Numbered from the stretch's first letter, positions 11,889 to 22,708 are shown. The stretch is 64,000 nucleotides of DNA from Branchipolynoe longqiensis (GCA_030323885.1 CM059198.1:8020086-8084085); one strand, 5' to 3'. Numbers and translations: made by a program. Notes: generated by a model not told the origin, from the sequence alone.

Positions 11889-12443
11889 CTATAGACCCCT
11901 TTCAATGTTTATAAACATTGTGTATGCACGCACAGCTTGGCTGCAGAACGAAGGCACCCTGCCATTTCGTTTGCCGGTATGCGCAGTGCACAACATTTAT
12001 TTTATTCAAAATTAATAGAAATGCAGAACCTAACCATATCCAATTAATATAATGTGTTTGTTGAATAGGTTTTCTATATGTGTTCCAAGCGGTTTGTGTC
12101 TAGGTGGTGTGGTTTTAGAGATATTTCACTTTTTCTGTATGAAGATTGCTCACGGCCATTGACAATGCATTGACTTTGCCGGTATGCACAGTGCAAAACG
12201 TCTATTTTATTCAAAATTAATAGATATGCAGAACCATAACCTTATAAATTTAATATATAATTCTATATGTGTTTGAAGCGCTTTGTGTCTAGGTGGTGTG
12301 GTTTTAAAGATATTTCCCTTTTTCTGTATGAAGATCACTCATAGACATTGAGTTTGCAATGTGACAGTGTGTTTTCCTGCAGCCAAACGGCATGCGCACT
12401 GACCTAGATTCCTATGCTGATGTCATATGAAATAGGTTTATAG
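11889..12443 (+). mobile_element. MITE-5 copy 1, minisatellite-bearing, two internal units
   Basis: Termini are imperfect inverted repeats. The left end is tatagacccctttcaatg. The right end is the complement of tataaacctatttcatatg. Both contain a cttggctgcag / tttggctgcag block further in. Between them lie two tandem units about 205 bp apart, each starting at tttgccggtatgc and containing tttattcaaaattaatag and ggtggtgtggtttt. Copy 2 at 17537-18287 has three such units. The design recalls the pearl/CvA-type elements described from bivalves, but sequence identity with them is not claimed. Confidence 0.85.
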
Positions 12444-13192
12444 CTCACCACTGACCCGGGATCGGACAAATAGCCATAAGCATATTCAGCACTCTATGGA
12501 GCGACCCAACCAGCCACGGCTGCTACCCAACCAGCCACGGTTGAACTCGTTTGAACTTGTTTCCGCTACAAAGGTATTCGGGGTCAGCGATTTGTTAATA
12601 ATATATCAAAACAAATGCTAGCTGCCATAGAATCTTTACTCAAAATTTTACTTTATTCCACCGAAACGATGGTTGTATAACATATTGCAAATGGCGGTTC
12701 CCATAAGGGGCGGCCATTTGCAATCGAAAAGAACAGCTCTGATTGGCTAAAATTATGGAAAGATCTCATTATTATTTTAGTAGTTTCTTGTTCAGACATA
12801 TTTACACATATATATGTATCTTTTGCACAGATTAAAGTGCTTGAAGTATATTTAAAATTTATCAACATCGACTTCTGTTTAAATCACACAATATCAGGAC
12901 TTAAAGAATGGGAAGCTCATCCTGCAAGGGTATGCTCAATATGACCCAGTGGTCAGCCGTTTTTGCTCCTTTCGTCACTGTGGACCCTTCTCCAAATAGC
13001 GTCACATGTGGCGAAAGAAGGAATGCAAGTAGGTCAGGTGAGAAGTGTGATGATATAATGTTCACCGGGACGTGGAGGAAGGTTAGACGATGTAACTGTG
13101 CCTGCACATGTATGCCCTGAGAGCGTGATTTACAGGGATGGGCTTTTTTGGGGGGTAAATTAATATTATTCATTATATATCTTTTGTCAGTG
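12444..13192. other. Unassigned stretch with one short palindrome
   Basis: 12680-12724 contains attgcaaatggc and its exact complement, spaced 16 bp apart. A related aaatggcggt-cccata motif recurs at about 44300 and, inverted, at about 60556, which suggests a degraded dispersed repeat. The rest shows no recognisable gene. Two opposing short frames near 12901-13173 overlap each other and look accidental. Confidence 0.45.
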
Positions 13193-13194
13193 CC

Positions 13195-13435
13195 ACCAGA
13201 CGGGATGGCTGAATGAGTTGAGCGTCCATCTCCTGCTTTGGGAGATCGGGCGTTCCGAACCCCTCGGTTTGTGGAGTCGAACCCTGGTTGAGTGAAACCG
13301 ATGACTTGAACATTGATACTTGTGGATTCCTAGCCCAAGCACTCTGCATTATTAGGATAGGGTAAAGACTGGTTTGGCTCAGTGTCAGGATAATCTGATT
13401 CAGTGGGGTTTCAGGTCATGGTTCTGGCAACTGAG
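13195..13435 (+). mobile_element. SINE-A2, 3' truncated
   Basis: It has the A2-type head (accagacgggatggctgaat, then an extended arm with ggagatcggg and a B-box-like sequence), then the SINE-A body (cattattaggatagggtaaa, ctcagtgtcaggataat). It lacks the 3' tail. Confidence 0.85.
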
Positions 13436-13515
13436 GAACTTGTTGAAGATTGTAGTTTGGAGACAGGAGAACACAATGTCGTAACACAGGCAGGTCAGGT
13501 GAAGAGAGTGAGTAA

Positions 13516-14494
13516 AGGCCCTGTCAGATTAGGACACATCTCGCAAGTGCTCCGCCAACGCGTTGAATCTCTTTATTACGTTGGGACGCGTCAAACTTTT
13601 CGGCGCGGAGGGAAAGGTTGGACGTCAGCGCAATGTAGTGGACATAAGGGTAGCATCAGTCCGACGTACTGGTAACGTATGTTGATGCATGAGGGGAAAA
13701 AAAGAAAGTTTGGCATAACGTGTGGCAACATGCCTCTCACGCGTGTGGCGTTTACCTAGCTTTGGCATAACTCGCTCCCAACGTTCAGCTAGCGACCGTT
13801 TAATGCGTTGCACAACGTATGAATGAGAGCGTAGTGCCATCACATGAGCGACGCATGTCCACCTACAGTCCAGCGCATTTCAGCATTGCACCAGCATGCA
13901 CCCAGTGCGTGCGACGTTGGCGTAATGCGTGAGTAAAGCATGCCAATGTGTGGGGTCACCCGACCCATCCGCAAAACGCTCACAGCAGATTCGCAGAATG
14001 GTGGCGAATGGTATATATGTTAAGCTAGCGCCAGATGCATGCCCTATACATCAAATACGTTGTAACATTGTAGAGAAACGCCAACCACCTGTCAGCCAGA
14101 TGTTATGCATACATTAAAACAATGTTGTGATACGTTGGCATTATGTTGCCAATTCGCAAACTGAACGCTCTCCGTCAGAGGAACGAAAGTCAACGTAGGA
14201 CAACGTAAGAACAACATTCCTCCAACGTGCGACTAACGTATCTTGACATATGTCCATGGTAGCCATAGGGTAAGCACCCATGCATTGTCTTACATCAAAT
14301 GTTTTGTGCATACACAAAGCTTTGCTGACGCTCTGATGCACGCCGCCGTATGTCAACGAAAGTCAACGTACATTGACATATACCAATGCTCACCTAATGC
14401 CCATATAACGCATAACAACGTATCCTGACATAACAGCAAAAAATGACATACGTCGCCATACATTTGTGCGATGTGCTGTAATGTGACAGCCCCA
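13516..14494 (+). mobile_element. MITE-2 copy 2, 979 bp
   Basis: The left end is aggccctgtcagattagg. The right end is the complement of a ggggctgtcacattac-type end. The inside is dense in acgttg/caacgt motifs on both strands and has a central palindrome around ttttgtgcatacacaaag (about 14300). It is longer than copies 1 and 3, with more subterminal repeats. The target duplication is not clear. Confidence 0.83.
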
Positions 14495-15251
14495 TTAGCC
14501 CCATTAGTCACTTTAATACGCTTTCATATACAGCGCGCAGGTTAAAGCTAGGCTCCACATCAATCCCTGGAACAATATTGTGTTGAACTGTCTCTATGTA
14601 AATCCTCATGGTTTCTGACTATATTCAGAGACTGTAGATATATATATATATATATATGTGTGTATATCTCCATCTGCATTCTCTGCTGTATTCCAGACTC
14701 ATGCGATGTCCCATTTCAATATAGTGCAGCCATCTGGGTGGAATCCATCTGTACGATAATGGGGTAAACCATATTGGTGGCACTATCTAATGGCAGAGTT
14801 AAAAAACACTCACCGTTATGTGACTCAAATTGGATGACCAATGTTAGTAAAAACCATCAAAATTAATAGGAAATATGTATGCTACGCACAAAAAACACCA
14901 TTTTATTAACAACCCAGACATGGCGAAGCATCAGTTGAGTATGTCGATGTGCATTGGCAGCGCTGATTAACAGAGGAGTAGTGATCGAACGAGCCTAAAA
15001 CTTAACCAACTTTTGGTATTATAGATCTATACACTACATTCATTAATATTCATGAACACACGGCATGCTACATCAGGACCACGTGGTCCCTAGGACCAAT
15101 GAGAGTTGTACCTTCACTACACGCGGCCGGCCATTAAAGTCCGCAATACACCCGGCGACAGAGCGCTAAAGCCCGCCGCACACCCTCCGACAATTTGTCT
15201 TTCAACTCAAGAATATTGGAATATTTTACAACTGGGCATTTGAAATGTAGA
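14495..15251. other. Unassigned AT-biased stretch
   Basis: It contains a (ta)n run at 14638-14657. A CpG-containing segment at 15120-15190 has two similar phrases (aaagtccgcaatacaccc and aaagcccgccgcacaccc). No gene is recognised. Confidence 0.5.
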
Positions 15252-15434
15252 TTACGTAAAATATGTTTACCTCAAAATAATTTTAATTTTCACTAATCAC
15301 ACTTTTCTTATGATCACACGGTTATGGAGCAACAAAGAGAAAAGTAAGAATTTAACAAAATACAAATTTGAATGTTTGTATCCAATGTTTAGCTCGATTT
15401 TTGAATTGGTGCTTACGGGATTTTGCGTCTGAAC
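15252..15434 (+). mobile_element. MITE-6 copy, left end lost
   Basis: It shares cggttatggagcaa and the right end (ttttgaattggtg, then ttttgcgtctgaac) with copies at 23431-23660 and 25250-25473. The left inverted repeat is missing. Confidence 0.7.
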
Positions 15435-16000
15435 TCTTCATGTTGAACCGATTGTTATAATCTACTTACTTAGCTTCAAGTATTGTTTATGTCAAGGTTT
15501 TGAGATATTTTAAATGCAAACATGTAAAATTAGTTTTGGCATGCATGCCAAAACTCTGACACCAAAGGCTTTAGATTATATTAAATTATATTTCATTGCC
15601 TCGGTATTTCCTTCTATCTGGCAACACATTTTAATAAGTGCATCAGTATCTAAGTTAGATATGAGCCTGTCTCAAAAGGTGCTAGCTCTTCGTTTGTTTG
15701 TCCATAGTAACGATTGACACAAAACAGCACAGAAATGGTTACACTGAAAACACAAGGACATTTGCTTCAAATCAATATGTATTCTATTGGGATTATGAAA
15801 CACCATGTAAAAAACAAATCAGTTTATCCTGAGCAAATGCATAAGTAGATAGTGTGTTGATCGTTACAATGGACAAAGTGTTGTCCCATATTACTTAGCA
15901 CCTTTTGAGACAGCTTCATATGTATAATCCATTCTAGATAATTGCTTTGGTTTAGAAAATTTGATGTTTTTATAGGATTATGCAGCTTTGATGTTGTTGC
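15435..16000. other. Unassigned AT-rich stretch
   Basis: 15665-15680 (gtctcaaaaggtgctagc) and the inverse phrase at about 15895-15915 (agcaccttttgagacag) form a spaced inverted repeat about 230 bp apart, so this may be a further small foldback element. No gene is recognised. Confidence 0.5.
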
Positions 16001-16075
16001 TGTTTGTTGTTGTTTTACGTCCTAGCAACATCTACGCTCAAATCAGGACGGAGTATGCAGCTTTGAAGTACAGCT
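16001..16075 (-). mobile_element. SINE-A tail fragment
   Basis: The minus-strand tail reads cctgatttgagcgtagatgt, then tgctaggacgtaaaac and a (caa)n end. Confidence 0.75.
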
Positions 16076-16110
16076 TGAAATAGTTCCCAGATCGTGAATT
16101 TACTGTGTCT

Positions 16111-16252
16111 TAATAACATGACTGAGTGGGATATCGGGTACTGCTGTTAGCGTCTTGTATCCCAGTGGCCCAGTGCTGTAGAGACGTCATAAGACTGGAA
16201 TATTTGCCCGCCCTGCTATGACCTCAGACGGTGCTATGGACATCAAACCCCA
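16111..16252 (+). mobile_element. Degenerate SINE-A 3' half
   Basis: Recognisable pieces in order are aataacatgactgagtggga, atcccagtggcccag and gacctcagacggtgctatgg. It is old or heavily mutated. Confidence 0.6.
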
Positions 16253-16329
16253 ATCACTCACGTCTACATGACGTGGCACTAGACATGCAGACTGTGCTAC
16301 TACATTGCTGTTGGTGTTGGTCTATAGGT

Positions 16330-17500
16330 CGGAGAGTGTGACTTACCCTGCCTGGTGGGGGAGGGGCGGGCGGGCGGGAGTGGGGGGGGCGGAGGTCAGG
16401 GATGGGGAGGGGAGGGGCGGGCGAGGGTGGCGGGAGGGGCGACGGTGGGAGGGGCCCGGGTGGGAGGGGGGGGGGGAACTACGGTGGTGGTGGTGGTGGG
16501 GGAGGGCGGAGGGCGGAACCTCAAGGGGGCGGGCGGGACGACGTGTGTGTGTGGGGTGGGGGGGGGGGGGGGGCTCTGCTGGGCCGGGGCAGCAGGCGGT
16601 GAAGGGGTAACCAGAGGCCGGGCCGGCGGACTGGACAGGGGCTGGACAGGGCTGCGCTGGTCCCAGGGCTGCCCCCCCCCCCCCCCCCAGCCCCGCCCCC
16701 TGCCCCGACCCCCGGGGGCGACGCCGTACCCGAGGCCGGGTCGGGCCTGGGCGAGGCGGCAGGCGGGTGCCAAGGGAGAGACCCGGCGTCCTCGGGCGCT
16801 AATTGGACCACGGAGTGGGTGGGTGGGAGGGTGGCGACCGGGGCGGCAGACGGTGTTGTTTGTTTTTGTTGTTTTATGTCCTAGCAACATCCGATGTCAA
16901 ATCAGGACGGGTACCAACTTATGACAGTGCAGAGTTATGGCGCCTGTTTAGTGCTGCCCTACTGGGAGATCAGGCCGGGGGCATTCGTTTGACTCGACTG
17001 GGATTAGAACTCCCGACTTCGCACACGGGAAGTCTGCGCTCTCCCACCACCCGTTCGGCCATTGTGTCCGTTGGGCGGAAAACAGGATCCGCGGGGCGGT
17101 ACGCTGAGGTCGGGGTTCGGGGGAGGGGGGGGGGGGGGGGGGAGTGCTCACGGAGGGCCGGTAGAGCGACAGGCACCGGTGGGGGAGCGGGGATGGGTCG
17201 TGGTGGCACAGGGTGGAAGGTGAGGGGAAGGGAGCCGGGGCTGCCGGCCCGCTACACCGACAACACAAACATGCCCGGACACCTGAGACTCCGATCGCGG
17301 CATAGCGTGCTGCCTGTACCGGCTTGTGCGCATGCGCATGCGAGTGTGGATGGGTGTGGGTGTGGTGGGTGTGGGCATGCGCAGAAGGCGAGTGCAGTGG
17401 GTGGGGGTGAGGGTAAGGGTGTGGGTGGGGGGCGGGAGCATTGGTTGAGGGAGGGTTGTGGTGGTGGGGGGGGGGTGTGAGATTGGGGTGAAAGTTGGTT
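16330..17500. other. GC-rich, G-tract-rich stretch
   Basis: It contains several poly-G runs (16469-16479, 16557-16574, 17122-17142, 17467-17477), one poly-C run (16672-16688) and many CpG dinucleotides. The long frames on both strands are composition artefacts. It includes the SINE-A copy at 16854-17071. It might be a CpG-island-like region; no exon is supported. Confidence 0.55.
16854..17071 (-). mobile_element. SINE-A1 with internal deletion
   Basis: On the minus strand it has a head ending in a B-box-like sequence and the gactcgagtcaaac-type junction. The body is missing, and it resumes at gatctcccagtagggcagca through the tail (atttgacatcggatgttgc, taggacataaaac). About 100 bp of the middle is missing. 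Confidence 0.82.
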
Positions 17501-17536
17501 GGTTGTTGGAGTTTTAGCAGCTATGTATAAATAAAT

Positions 17537-18287
17537 ATATAGAGCCCTTTCAATGTGTATAAACATTGTGTATATGCGCACAGCTTGGCTGCAGAATGAA
17601 GGCACACTGCCATTGAGTTTGCCGGTATGTGCAGAGCAACACTTTTATTTTATTCAAAATTAATAGAAATGCAGAATTATAACCATATGAATTTAATCAA
17701 ATCTGTTTGTTGAATATGTTTACTATATGTGTTCCAAGCGGTTTGTTTCTAGGTGGTGTGGTTTTAGAGATATTTAACTTTTTCTGAATGAAGATTGCTT
17801 ATTGCCATTGACAATGCATTGAGTTTTCCCGTATGCGCAGTGCAAACCGTCTATTTTATTCAAAATTAATAGAAATAGAGACCCCAAACCTTATGAATTT
17901 AATATAATCTGTTTGTTGAGTATGTTTTGTATATGTGTACCAGGCTGTTTGTTTGTGGGTGGGGTGTTTTAGAGATATTTCACATTTTCTGTATGAAGAT
18001 TGCTCACAACCATTGACAATACTTTGAGTTTGGCAACACACGCAATGCAAAAAGTCTACTTTTTTCAAAATTAATAAAACTGCAAAATGCTGACCTTATT
18101 AATTTAATATAATTTATTCGTTGAATTTGTTTCTAGTTGGTGTGGTTTTAGAGATATTTCACATTTTCTGTATGAAGATTGCTCATAGCCATTGAGTTTG
18201 CAGTTTGACCGTGTATCGTCCTGCAGCCAAACAGCGCGCGCACTGACCTCGATACCTATGCTGAGGTCATATGAAATAGGTCTATAT
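17537..18287 (+). mobile_element. MITE-5 copy 2, three internal units
   Basis: Same termini as 11889-12443 (left tatagagccctttcaatg; right the complement of tatagacctatttcatatg). Three tandem units start at about 17618, 17820 and 18026. It is 196 bp longer than copy 1, close to one unit, so the difference between copies is one minisatellite unit. Confidence 0.85.
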
Positions 18288-18315
18288 GACTATGATTGCA
18301 TATGAAAATAGATTA

Positions 18316-18645
18316 ATAGTTGGTCGTTTGGTTGTTGCAGTCATACGTCCTGGCAACATCTAAGGTCATATCACAACAAGTACCGATTTGCGACAGTGCA
18401 CACTCATGGTGAGTTTGCAGTGCTGCCTCACTGGGAAATCAGGCCGCTGCCACCATGACCTGATATCCCACTCTGTCACATTATCCTGACACTGAGTTGC
18501 CCTATCCTATTAATGCCGAGCGACAGACTAGGAAGCGACAAGTATAAATTGTATGAGTCATCAGTTTGACTTGACCAGTAACCAAACTCCCAATCATCCA
18601 CACATGAGGCCTGTGCTCTACTGATTCGCCCACCGAGCCCAGCAA
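18316..18645 (-). mobile_element. SINE-A1, full length
   Basis: Read on the minus strand: head with an A-box-like sequence, a B-box-like sequence, atgactcatacaatttatac, the ggcattaataggatagggca block, tcaggataatgtgacagagt, a gggcagcact-type block and a tail to gttgccaggacgtatgac. The order matches the plus-strand copy at 20577-20904. Confidence 0.9.
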
Positions 18646-18773
18646 GGGTCGGGAAGGGGGGAGGGGGGAGCTGTGTGGTTGGTTGGCAACAGCTGGGTTG
18701 GTGGTACTGCTTTGTCTGTATCTGAGTGTGCCTGCCTAGCAGTGGGGAAATACGTGACACTGAATACAATGAA

Positions 18774-19258
18774 CCTGGTGTAAAGATTTCAAATTCCCAT
18801 CATATTGAAGTTCCCCCATGGGAACTTGAAAATGTTTTCAAATTCATCCCACAGGAATTTGAAAACGTTTTCATTTTCCCTCCCTCGTTTTAACTTTCCC
18901 TCCCCCCATATTGGGGGAATTTTCTTTATTTTTGTTATTTTATTTTATTGTTCATGACAAATATAATAATACACAGAGAATAGCATAATGGAAATTATTA
19001 CTAGTACAACAAAACATATTTCACCCCAAATGACACAAAAAATTGTCCAAGATGGGTAAGAAAAAAATATTATAGGTCTGCATTTTATAACATATTTTTT
19101 AAAGTTTTTTAAACAATTTTAAATTCCCAAAGGGGGTAATTTGAAAATAGGGGGAGGAATCTGAAAACTGTTTTCAATTTGATGGGAGGGAATTTAAAAA
19201 CGTTTACAGATTCCCGGGGGGAACTTGGAAAGGGGGGAATTTGAAATTGTCACACTGG
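18774..19258 (+). mobile_element. MITE-1 copy 2, inserted at the edge of the 170-bp array
   Basis: The left end is cctggtgtaaagatttcaa. The right end is the complement of an equivalent ccagtgtgacaatttcaaa. It is alignable along its length with copy 1 at 4241-4776, including the AT-rich core. It lies inside a phrase (acaatgaac ... ggggtcacagtg) that is uninterrupted in later units of the array at 19259-20230, so an empty site is available for comparison. Confidence 0.87.
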
Positions 19259-20230
19259 GGTCACAGTGTGCTGAATAGAGAGGTATCTGACAATGAGGAT
19301 GCTAGATACATGACAGTGAATGGGGTACAAGTACGTGACAGTAAGTGGTATGTAGAAACTAGGATTCTGCAAGGATGGTGAATGACTTACATAAGGGTTT
19401 GGTACCACACTGGATACAGTGAACCCGGGGTCACAGTGCGCGGAATAGACAGGTACCTGACAATGAGGATGCTAGATACATGACAGTGAATGGGGTACAA
19501 GTACGTGACAGTAAGTGGTATGTAGATACTACAATTCACAAGGATGGTGAATGACTTACATAAGGGTTTGGTACCACACTGGATACAGTGAACCCGGGGT
19601 CACAGTGCGCGGAATAGACAGGTACCTGACAATGAGGATGCTAGATACATGACAGTGAATGGGGTACAAGTACGTGACAGTAAGTGGTATGTAGAAACTA
19701 CAATTCACAAGGATGGTGAATGACTTACATAAGGGTTTGGTACCACACTGGATACAGTGAACCCGGGGTCACAGAGCGCGGAGTAGACAGGTACCTGACA
19801 ATGAGGATGCTAGATACATGACAGTGAATGGGGTACAAGTATGTGACAGTAAGTGGTATGTAGATACTACAATTCACAAGGATGGTGAATGACTTACATA
19901 AGGGTTTGGTACCACACTGGATACAATGAACCCGGGGTGCACAGTGTGCGGAATAGACAGGTACCTGACAATGAGGATGCTAGATACATGACGGTGAATG
20001 GGGTACAAGTACGTGACAGCAAGTGGTATGTAGATACTACAATTCACAAGGATGGTGAATGACTTACATAAGGGTTTGGTACCACACTGGATACAATGAA
20101 CCCGGGGTCACAGTGTGCTGAATAGACAATAGACAGATACCTGACAATGAGGAGGATAGATATATGACAGTGAATGCGGTACAAATACGTGACAGTAAGT
20201 GGTACGTAGATGTGTGACAGGGGAGTAGCG
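19259..20230. repeat. 169-170 bp tandem array
   Basis: The block aggtacctgacaatgagg occurs at 19281 (variant), 19451, 19620, 19789, 19959 and 20135 (variant). Spacing is 169-170 bp, with one 176-bp unit carrying a duplicated aatagaca. Units contain tgacagtgaatggggtac and acttacataagggtttgg. The last unit decays at about 20230. Confidence 0.95.
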
Positions 20231-20299
20231 GATAGCCATGTGACAGTGAATTCATTGCTATTGCACAGATTGACGTGGAATGATGTGTCCGTGAGTAGG

Positions 20300-20550
20300 T
20301 TCAGGCACAAAAACCCACAAACGGCATCTGGACTGAAATGAACCCATGCCTACGACGTTTGAATTGAAGCAGCTTGAAGCAGCCACGATTCTGAAAATCA
20401 AATCCATGTTTTTCGCTAAATCTGCCACCTCCCCTATATAATGCTCTATTTCATATGGAATGTACACACTTTATCTGGAAAGCACAACAATAAATTATAT
20501 TTGACAGAAAACAAGTCAAATGGATTTAGCGGTTTTTTTTGCGCCTAAGC
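20300..20550 (+). mobile_element. Possible MITE-6 relative
   Basis: Ends resemble MITE-6 (ttcaggcacaaaaaccc at left, ttttttttgcgcctaag at right). The interior does not match the other copies convincingly. Confidence 0.4.
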
Positions 20551-20576
20551 TCTTCATATGTAGATTGTTATATGGC

Positions 20577-20904
20577 ACCGGGCGCGGTAGCTGAATCGGT
20601 AGAGCGCGGGCCTCGCCTGCGGGAGATTGGGAGTTTGCTTCCAGGGTGAGTCAAACCAATGACTTATAACATTGATACTTGTCACTATCTAGCGAGGTGC
20701 TTGGCATTATTAGGATAGGGCAAGGACTGGTTAGCTCAGTGTCAGTATAATATGACTGAGTGTGGTATCGGGTCATGGTGCCAATGGCCTGATTTCCCAG
20801 TGGAGCAACACTGTTAAAGTTGCCATGAGTGCGCATGGTCACTAGTCAGTACTTGTCCTGATATAATATTAGATGTTGCCAGGATGTAAAACTCCAACTC
20901 AACT
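20577..20904 (+). mobile_element. SINE-A1, full-length reference copy
   Basis: This is a tRNA-derived SINE. The head is about 70 bp, with a pol III A-box-like gtagctgaatcgg at about 20587 and a B-box-like gagtttgcttcc at about 20631. After the agtcaaaccaatgac junction comes the body: cattattaggatagggcaag, gctcagtgtcagtataat, gcctgatttcccagtgg and gccatgagtgcgcat. The tail is cctgatataatattagatgt, tgccaggatgtaaaactcc. There is no ORF. Amplification would depend on a partner LINE, which is not identified here. At least 25 copies or fragments occur in this window. Confidence 0.93.
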
Positions 20905-20925
20905 GGTAAGCCTTTAAGCATACAG

Positions 20926-21534
20926 ATGCGGGAAGTAGCTCAGGCGGTTGTGTCCATCTCGAAGGTGTGGGTTATCTGATCGATCCTACTCAGTGGATCC
21001 ATTTGCAGTTTGGGCTATTGTTCATTCCAACCAGTGGTCCACAACTGGCTCATCAAAGGATGTGGTATGTGCTGTCCTGCCTGTGTGGAAAGTTCATCTA
21101 ATGCCTAGTACACACCTCCCATTTACGATTCGCGCACTAAAACTCGCGACTCGACCCGACCCGCTTAAAACTGAAAATGGGCCGATTCATTTTTCGAATC
21201 GTGAATCGCAATCATAATCGGCCCGTTTTAGCCCTAAAAACTGAGTTTTATGCGCAAATCACAATCGCTAGGTGTGAGCAGGGAGCGCACACCTAGCGAT
21301 TTTTGTGCGCGAAACGGGCAGTTTTCGATCGTATACGGGAGGTGTGTGCGCACAAACGGTAGGTGTGTACCAGGCATAAAATACCCCTTGCTGCTTATCA
21401 GAAAGAGTAGCCTATGTGGGGGAAGCGGGTTTCCTCCAAAGAAATATGTCAGAATGACCATATGTTTGACATCCAATAGCTGATGATGAATTCAATGTGC
21501 TATTGAGGTGTCGTTAAATGAAACAAGCTTTTGG
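20926..21534 (+). mobile_element. SINE-C copy 1, split by MITE-3
   Basis: tRNA-derived head (gcgggaagtagctcaggcgg, B-box-like tgatcgatcc), then tttgcagtttgggctatt, ccaaccagtggtccacaac, the block gctgtcctgcctgtgtgg, agagtagcctatgtgg, atatgtcagaatgaccata, and the 3' end ggtgtcgttaaatgaaac. It resembles a SINE type common in molluscs, from memory. MITE-3 is inserted at 21102-21376. Confidence 0.9.
21102..21376 (+). mobile_element. MITE-3 copy 1, 275 bp, TAA duplication
   Basis: Ends are near-perfect inverted repeats (tgcctagtacacacct and its complement from tgcctggtacacacct). TAA flanks both sides (21099-21101, 21377-21379). Deleting the element and one TAA restores the SINE-C phrase seen uninterrupted at 32715 and 44920. 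Inside are paired gattcgcgcactaaaactc and atcgcaatcgtaat-like motifs. A 3-bp TAA target is typical of PIF/Harbinger elements; this is inference because no transposase is present. Confidence 0.92.
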
Positions 21535-21540
21535 TTATTA

Positions 21541-22708
21541 TAAGGCCCAGTCACACTTTACAGGATTGAGGAAACAGATTAAAACGGAACAAAGTCTGTT
21601 GAAATCCGGCAAAAGTCCGGTTTGTGTCCGTTACATATCCGTTGATATCCGTTGATATCCGTTGATATCCATTGATATCCAGCCCAATCCGTTACAGATT
21701 TTTAGCATGCACAAAATTTGTAGCGGATTGCACCGGACTGAGGTATGTGGTTATTATCCGTTACCATCCATTCCCAGTCCGTTCCCCATCTGTTCCCGTC
21801 CGCTACCCATCTGTTACCGTCCGTTACCATCCGGTTCCATCCGTTACCTTCCATTACCATCCATTCCCCATCCATTTCCTATTTGTTCGCTTCCGTCACC
21901 CGTCCGTTCCCGTCAGTTCCCGTCCGTTCCCGTCCGTTCCTGTCCGTTACATATCCATTATACGTCTGTTGCCGTTTGTTATAGTTCTTTTTGTATACTG
22001 AATTGTCCGTTGATCGTTAGAAACGTGATGAACGGTTACGCTCTGTTACCTCTGTTACCTGTCCGTTTCCGTCTGTTACCCGTCTGTTACCCGTCTGTTA
22101 CCGTCCGTTGCATAATCGATACATTTCAAGTCCGAATCACACCAGATTAGAATATATTTGTCCGTTTCAATCCGTTTCCTCAATTCAGTAATGGTGCTGT
22201 CACATTACGACGCTTCTCGCCGGCGCCCCGCCAATGCGCAAAATCACTTTTAATCGTCGAGACACGTCAAACTTTTCAGTGTCAGCGCAACGTACTGGTA
22301 TAATCCAGCCGAGGTTCGGGTAAGGTATATCGACGCGTGAGAAAAAAAACTAAAGAAGCAGGGCGCAACGTGTTTCAACGAGCCTGACACATACACGTCG
22401 TGTTCCTAGGGTTTGCATAACATTATTCCAGCGCATGTAACGTATCTCGACGTGCCCCTAACATTGCCATAATGTTGGCTCCCGCACGTTGTCGCACGTC
22501 AAAAGTTTTGTGCAAGCACAAAACTTTGGCGACACCCTGACGCGCGCCCCCAACCGTCACCGTAGATCAACGTATACCAACGCGCGCCTAACGCGTGCAT
22601 AATCCTTCCTGATGTATCCCAACGTAGTGCCAACAAATCACATACGTTGACACGCGTTGGCGAGAAACATCGTAATGTGACAGCACCATAAAGTGTGACA
22701 TAGGGCCT
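21541..22708 (+). mobile_element. MITE-4, with internal minisatellite, interrupted by MITE-2
   Basis: The left end is aaggcccagtcacacttta followed by caggattgaggaaacag. The complement of the right end gives taggccctatgtcacact, then gaattgaggaaacggatt. Between about 21600 and 22110 is a degenerate 10-12 bp repeat of the type ccgttaccatccgttcc. The right terminal repeat is split by MITE-2 copy 3. Confidence 0.85.
22192..22688 (+). mobile_element. MITE-2 copy 3, 497 bp, TAA duplication
   Basis: It has perfect terminal complementarity over the outer bases (tggtgctgtcacattacga at left), with TAA duplicated at 22189-22191 and 22689-22691. Removing it rejoins the terminal inverted repeat of MITE-4, whose other end supplies the expected uninterrupted sequence. 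It has a central palindrome aagttttgtgcaagcacaaa near 22503. Confidence 0.93.
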
